Part shown: piece after piece, positions 7,701-9,528 of the stretch
Layout of the letters: the number at the start of each line of letters is the position of its first letter
Numbering within the stretch: position 1 is the stretch's first letter
Assembly: GCA_945897765.1 (NCBI GenBank)
Contig: CAMDGP010000071.1
Location: 1 to 9,528 of the forward strand
Source of the DNA: Chitinophaga pinensis
Lineage (GTDB): Bacteria > Bacteroidota > Bacteroidia > Flavobacteriales_D > Crocinitomicaceae
DNA length: 9,528 nucleotides
Reading direction: 5' to 3'
Translations under genes and position numbers: made by a program
Notes under the pieces: generated by a model
What the model was told of the DNA's origin: nothing
The model's input: only the letters and a program-made list of their open reading frames with translations
Database searches by the model: none

Positions 7701-8081
7701 AATGCAACCTACGAGCAAAAAGACCCGTTGGTTGTTTACAAATTAGAGTCGTATGAAATGTTCCGTTCGATGATGAATCGCTTGAATGAAGGTTCGGTAG
7801 AAATGTTGATGAATTTGAATATGCCGATTGAACAACAACTACAAAGCACGAATCAAGAAGCGAAACAAAGTAATTACGAGAAAGCTCAAATTAATAACGG
7901 AAATACAAGTTCGACAACTCCGCCACAATTTCAAGGTAGACAAGGATATCAACAAGCAATAGAAAATTCTTTTCCTCAAGAAGAAAAACGTCAACCTGTA
8001 ATTGCTGAACCTAAAGTTGGTAGAAATGATTTGTGTCCTTGCGGAAGTGGTAAGAAATACAAGCAATGTCATGGCAAATGA
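4734..8081 (+). CDS. secA: Preprotein translocase ATPase SecA
   Basis: SecA is the motor that pushes unfolded preproteins through SecYEG using ATP. From the ATG at 4734 it has 1,115 residues. Visible are Walker A MQTGEGKT (191-198), Walker B VDEVDSVLID (298-307), TFGTNNEFGFDYLRDN (265-280), TNMAGRGTDI (695-704), RQLRGRSGRQGD (731-742), the helical scaffold region QKDPLVVYKLESYEMF (995-1010), and a C-terminal zinc-binding tail CPCGSGKKYKQCHGK with C1101, C1103, C1112 and H1113. It is about 200 residues longer than E. coli SecA (901). The extra sequence lies at about 57-107 (charged, coiled-coil-like), 122-168 and 320-430 in the preprotein cross-linking region. Such insertions are usual in Bacteroidota. 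It lacks the VAR insert of E. coli, going directly from DIKLGPNVKEAGG to IIGTERH. An upstream TTG start at 4698 is rejected because the promoter box lies inside that extension. The stop overlaps the next gene as ATGA. Confidence 0.97.
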   Translation: MIGDLLKKIFGDKNAKDKKLYWPYAEQTLVELEKVKSFSDQDLRDKTREFQARIRAEKETLEDELSSLRAKAEDVNTPIEEKENLFDKIDKLEKTIVEQIETTLAAILPEAFAVVKETASRWSTNKKLEVIAEDFDRDLSIKKDGISIENDKAIWHSDWTAAGTKINWNMIHYDVQLMGGAVLHKGNIAEMQTGEGKTLVATLPVYLNALAGKGVHIVTVNDYLAKRDSEWMGPLYQFHGLSVDCIDKHRPNSPERRTAYLADITFGTNNEFGFDYLRDNMAGHVDDLVQRKHHFAIVDEVDSVLIDDARTPLIISGPTPKGDEHEFHELKPRIERVVDAQKQYVQQCLNEAKKLLTVINTPPEDKNEAKRMLEEGGIALLRAHRGLPKNRTLIKFLSEPGIRVHLQKTENYYMQEQGKHMKKIDVELFFVIDEKNNTIELTNKGIDLVSGAGDRDFYIMPDIGAEIANLQKLNLPKEEFLAKKDILVRDYSIKSERIHSINQLLKAYTLFEKEVEYVILDNKVKIVDESTGRILDGRRYSDGLHQAIEAKENVQVEAATQTYATVTLQNYFRMYHKLAGMTGTAETEAKEFWDIYKLDVVVVPTNRAVSRKDQDDFVFKTGREKYNAVIQEIEALVAAGRPVLVGTTTVEISELLSRMLSMKKIEHQVLNAKYHQKEAEIVANAGLAGAVTIATNMAGRGTDIKLGPNVKEAGGLAIIGTERHDSRRVDRQLRGRSGRQGDPGSSRFFVSLEDDLMRKFGSERIAKLMDRMGLKEGEVITAGMVSKSIERAQKKVEENNFGVRKRLLEYDDVMNAQRKAIYKKRKNALFGDRLDIDVDNMFFELCDTTIKQYGNLPFEEFEIELIRVIGIDSPFDANAYGTLSKDDLVDKIYASMREQYDRKCGKIAQLAMPQIKNVYETMSDRFKNIVFPLTDGRREMELLVNLKEAYESDGKAISKSFEKNIILAKIDDEWKEHLREMDELRSAVNNATYEQKDPLVVYKLESYEMFRSMMNRLNEGSVEMLMNLNMPIEQQLQSTNQEAKQSNYEKAQINNGNTSSTTPPQFQGRQGYQQAIENSFPQEEKRQPVIAEPKVGRNDLCPCGSGKKYKQCHGK

Positions 8082-8854
8082 TTCGTGCAGGAAGTGAAAT
8101 AAAAAATGTGGCCTTTGTAGGTTCAGGTAAAGTCGCAAATGGACTAGCAAGTATTTTTTATAAAGCAAACATAAAGATTACTGGGATTTCCAGTAGAAAT
8201 AAAATTACAGGAAAGGCGCTCGCACTAACAGTCGATGCGCCTTTTTTTGATACAATAAACGATTTACAAGCTGATTTAGTAATAGTTGCAGTTGCGGATA
8301 AATTTGTAATTGAAGTTGTTTCAAAATTTCCAGAGTCGCAATTAGTAGCTTTCACGGCAGGAAGTGTTTTTCTAAATGATTTAAACGCAACGCAAAATAG
8401 GGCTGTTTTTTATCCACTGCAAACATTTACTGAGGGACGACAAGTTAATATAGACCAAGTTCCAATTTTATTAGAATCAACTAGTTTCTTTTTGGATAAC
8501 TTTCTTTATTCGTTTTGTGAAAATGCGGGATTCGATGCACGTTATTGTGATTCAGAAACTAGAAAAAAGATTCATTTAAGCGCTGTTTTTGTGAACAATT
8601 TCGTCAATCACATGGTTTATTTAGCAAAAGATGAAGTAGAAAAAAACGATTTGGATTGGACCTTATTCGAACCACTAATGACTGAAACAATCGAAAAGTT
8701 AAAATCACTGTCTCCCTTTGATGCACAAACAGGTCCAGCGAAACGAAATGATCAAGAAATAATTGAAAAACACCTTAAATTATTGAGCGGAAGAAAAAAA
8801 GAAATTTATGAGTTGCTTTCCAAAAGCATCTCTGAAACTTATGTTAAGAAATGA
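8078..8854 (+). CDS. Rossmann-like/DUF2520 domain protein, function unknown
   Basis: The 258-residue product starts with an NAD(P)-binding Rossmann segment: beta strand KNVAFVG, glycine motif GSGKVANGLA (15-24), then ADLVIVAVAD (65-74). This resembles ProC- and F420-dependent-type dehydrogenases. The second half matches the DUF2520 helical domain, recognisable from HLSAVFVNNFVNHM (166-179) and AQTGPAKRND (216-225). The fold suggests a soluble NAD(P)-dependent oxidoreductase or binding protein, but no substrate is known to me. The ATG at 8078 is chosen because it forms an ATGA overlap with the secA stop. An in-frame ATG at 8066 would add only MSWQ and overlap secA by 16 bases. The stop overlaps the phosphatase gene by the same ATGA arrangement, so it is the middle gene of a tightly coupled trio. 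I recall DUF2520 genes lying beside KdsC-like phosphatases in other Bacteroidota, which would make that neighbour the better functional clue. Confidence 0.88.
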   Translation: MIRAGSEIKNVAFVGSGKVANGLASIFYKANIKITGISSRNKITGKALALTVDAPFFDTINDLQADLVIVAVADKFVIEVVSKFPESQLVAFTAGSVFLNDLNATQNRAVFYPLQTFTEGRQVNIDQVPILLESTSFFLDNFLYSFCENAGFDARYCDSETRKKIHLSAVFVNNFVNHMVYLAKDEVEKNDLDWTLFEPLMTETIEKLKSLSPFDAQTGPAKRNDQEIIEKHLKLLSGRKKEIYELLSKSISETYVKK

Positions 8855-9369
8855 AAAGTTATAAAGAAAAACTAAACGCAATTAAAGTTTTCATGTTTGA
8901 TGTTGATGGCGTTTTAACAGATGGATTAGTTTATTTAATGAAAGATGAAGTTGTGAGAGCATTGAATGCAAAAGATGGCTACGCACTTCAATATGCTTCT
9001 AAAATGGATTATAAAATTTTTATTGTAACTGGCGGTCATTCAACTGAAGTAAAAGAAAGACTTTTAGGTTTAGGTGTAACAGAAGTGCATTTAGCAACGC
9101 ATGATAAATTGAGTAAATATCATGAACTACAGGCAAAATACGAGTTCAGAAACGAAGAAGTATTGTATATGGGCGACGATATTCCTGATTTGCCAATTTT
9201 AAATTTAGTTGGCGTTTCTTCATGTCCACAAGATGCAGTTATCGATATAAAAGCCGTTGTTGATTATCAATCACCAGTTAATGGTGGTAAAGGATGTGTT
9301 CGCGATGTTATTGAACAAACGTTACGCGTTCAAGGTGATTGGATGAGTGATAAGGCTTTTGAGTGGTAG
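8851..9369 (+). CDS. kdsC: KdsC-type HAD phosphatase (probable KDO 8-phosphate phosphatase)
   Basis: This is a 172-residue HAD-superfamily hydrolase without a cap domain (type C0), as in KdsC, which forms tetramers and releases phosphate from 3-deoxy-D-manno-octulosonate 8-phosphate for lipopolysaccharide synthesis. Motif I is FDVDGVLTDG (16-25) with nucleophile Asp17 and acid/base Asp19. Motif II is VTGGHS (59-64), motif III Lys86, and motif IV GDDIPDL (108-114). KDGYALQYA (41-49), GGKGCVRDV (145-153) and the C-terminal RVQGD (159-163) align with E. coli KdsC, whose tail reaches a neighbouring active site. E. coli is 188 residues, so this is a short but complete version. Motif II has Gly62 where E. 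coli has Arg (TGR), which I recall is common in Bacteroidota relatives; the substrate could therefore differ, for example another nonulosonate 9-phosphate. The ATG at 8851 overlaps the DUF2520 stop as ATGA. Family assignment is firm, the exact substrate less so. Confidence 0.82.
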   Translation: MKSYKEKLNAIKVFMFDVDGVLTDGLVYLMKDEVVRALNAKDGYALQYASKMDYKIFIVTGGHSTEVKERLLGLGVTEVHLATHDKLSKYHELQAKYEFRNEEVLYMGDDIPDLPILNLVGVSSCPQDAVIDIKAVVDYQSPVNGGKGCVRDVIEQTLRVQGDWMSDKAFEW

Positions 9370-9480
9370 AATAAGTTGATGTTCAGGAACTCTTCTATTG
9401 CAATACATATAACTCAATGAAAATTATCACAGCTTAAAATCTTATAATTCATATTCGACTTTTTATAATCTCATTGATAT

Positions 9481-9509
9481 AATTTCAATCTTAATTTTCG
9501 ATTGAAATT
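9481..9509 (+). terminator. Perfect 10-bp inverted repeat downstream of the secA operon
   Basis: AATTTCAATC (9481-9490) pairs perfectly with GATTGAAATT (9500-9509) around a nine-base loop, with a possible extra U-G pair outside. It lies 111 bases after the last stop codon of the secA operon. Stem length is suitable for a terminator, but only two G-C pairs and no following T tract are seen, so it could instead be an operator or a bidirectional element. Confidence 0.35.
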
Positions 9510-9510
9510 G

Positions 9511-9527
9511 AATGAAATCCTTTCATT
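9511..9527 (+). repeat. Perfect 7-bp inverted repeat with a three-base loop
   Basis: AATGAAA (9511-9517) and TTTCATT (9521-9527) are exact inverted copies around TCC. It starts one base after the preceding 10-bp hairpin, so the two form a tandem pair. The window ends one base later, so its continuation cannot be seen. The rest of 9370-9480 shows no gene, RNA or promoter that I can support. Confidence 0.35.
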
Positions 9528-9528
9528 A

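Noticed and set aside
8066..8077. Earlier ATG for the DUF2520 gene
   Set aside because: It adds only four residues lying over the SecA C-terminus; the ATG at 8078 gives the same ATGA overlap seen at the next joint.
7839..8168. Open frame of 109 codons antisense to the secA end and the DUF2520 start
   Set aside because: It spans the reverse of two real genes, has no recognisable domain, and has no promoter match.
1..9528. Mobile elements, CRISPR arrays, defence genes or signs of horizontal transfer
   Set aside because: No transposase, integrase, regular direct repeats, tRNA-bounded insertion or obvious shift in base composition was seen; all genes are housekeeping or envelope types.

Overview
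The window is AT-rich bacterial DNA that reads as a core chromosomal region of a Bacteroidota member, most likely an aerobic Flavobacteriales species. The reasons are promoter elements of the TAnnTTTG type instead of TATAAT, start codons with no clear Shine-Dalgarno sequence, a 1,115-residue SecA with the extra insertions usual in Bacteroidota, and a GMP synthase whose N-terminus matches that group. A narrower placement, such as Crocinitomicaceae, would be a guess.

Left half (7-4487), minus strand. A purine operon runs right to left: guaA (glutamine-dependent GMP synthase), then a secreted protein with three LysM domains and a periplasmic-binding-protein fold, then hemF (oxygen-dependent coproporphyrinogen III oxidase). 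The joints are a TAATG overlap and an ATGA overlap, so the three genes are probably transcribed together and translationally coupled. Below hemF lies a separate cold-shock gene with its own well-formed promoter.

Middle (4488-4733). This is a divergent promoter region between guaA and secA. Each side has an identical TATCTTTG -7 box facing outward. The guaA box ends four bases before the ATG, implying an almost leaderless message. The secA box lies inside the longest possible secA reading frame and so supports the shorter start at 4734. The rest is AT-rich and holds only weak inverted repeats.

Right half (4734-9369), plus strand. secA, a Rossmann-fold/DUF2520 protein of unknown function and a KdsC-type HAD phosphatase are joined by two ATGA overlaps. 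The last 159 bases (9370-9528) carry no gene that I can see, but end in two adjacent perfect inverted repeats that may end this operon.

Together the genes cover housekeeping tasks: GMP supply, haem synthesis under air, protein export, RNA chaperoning, and probable envelope functions (LysM protein, KDO-type phosphatase). I see no mobile element, CRISPR array, phage gene, tRNA or rRNA. I did not find a convincing new system. The items most worth a second look are the LysM/binding-protein fusion inside the guaA operon, the near-leaderless guaA promoter, the unknown DUF2520 gene coupled to secA, and the tandem hairpins at the right edge.
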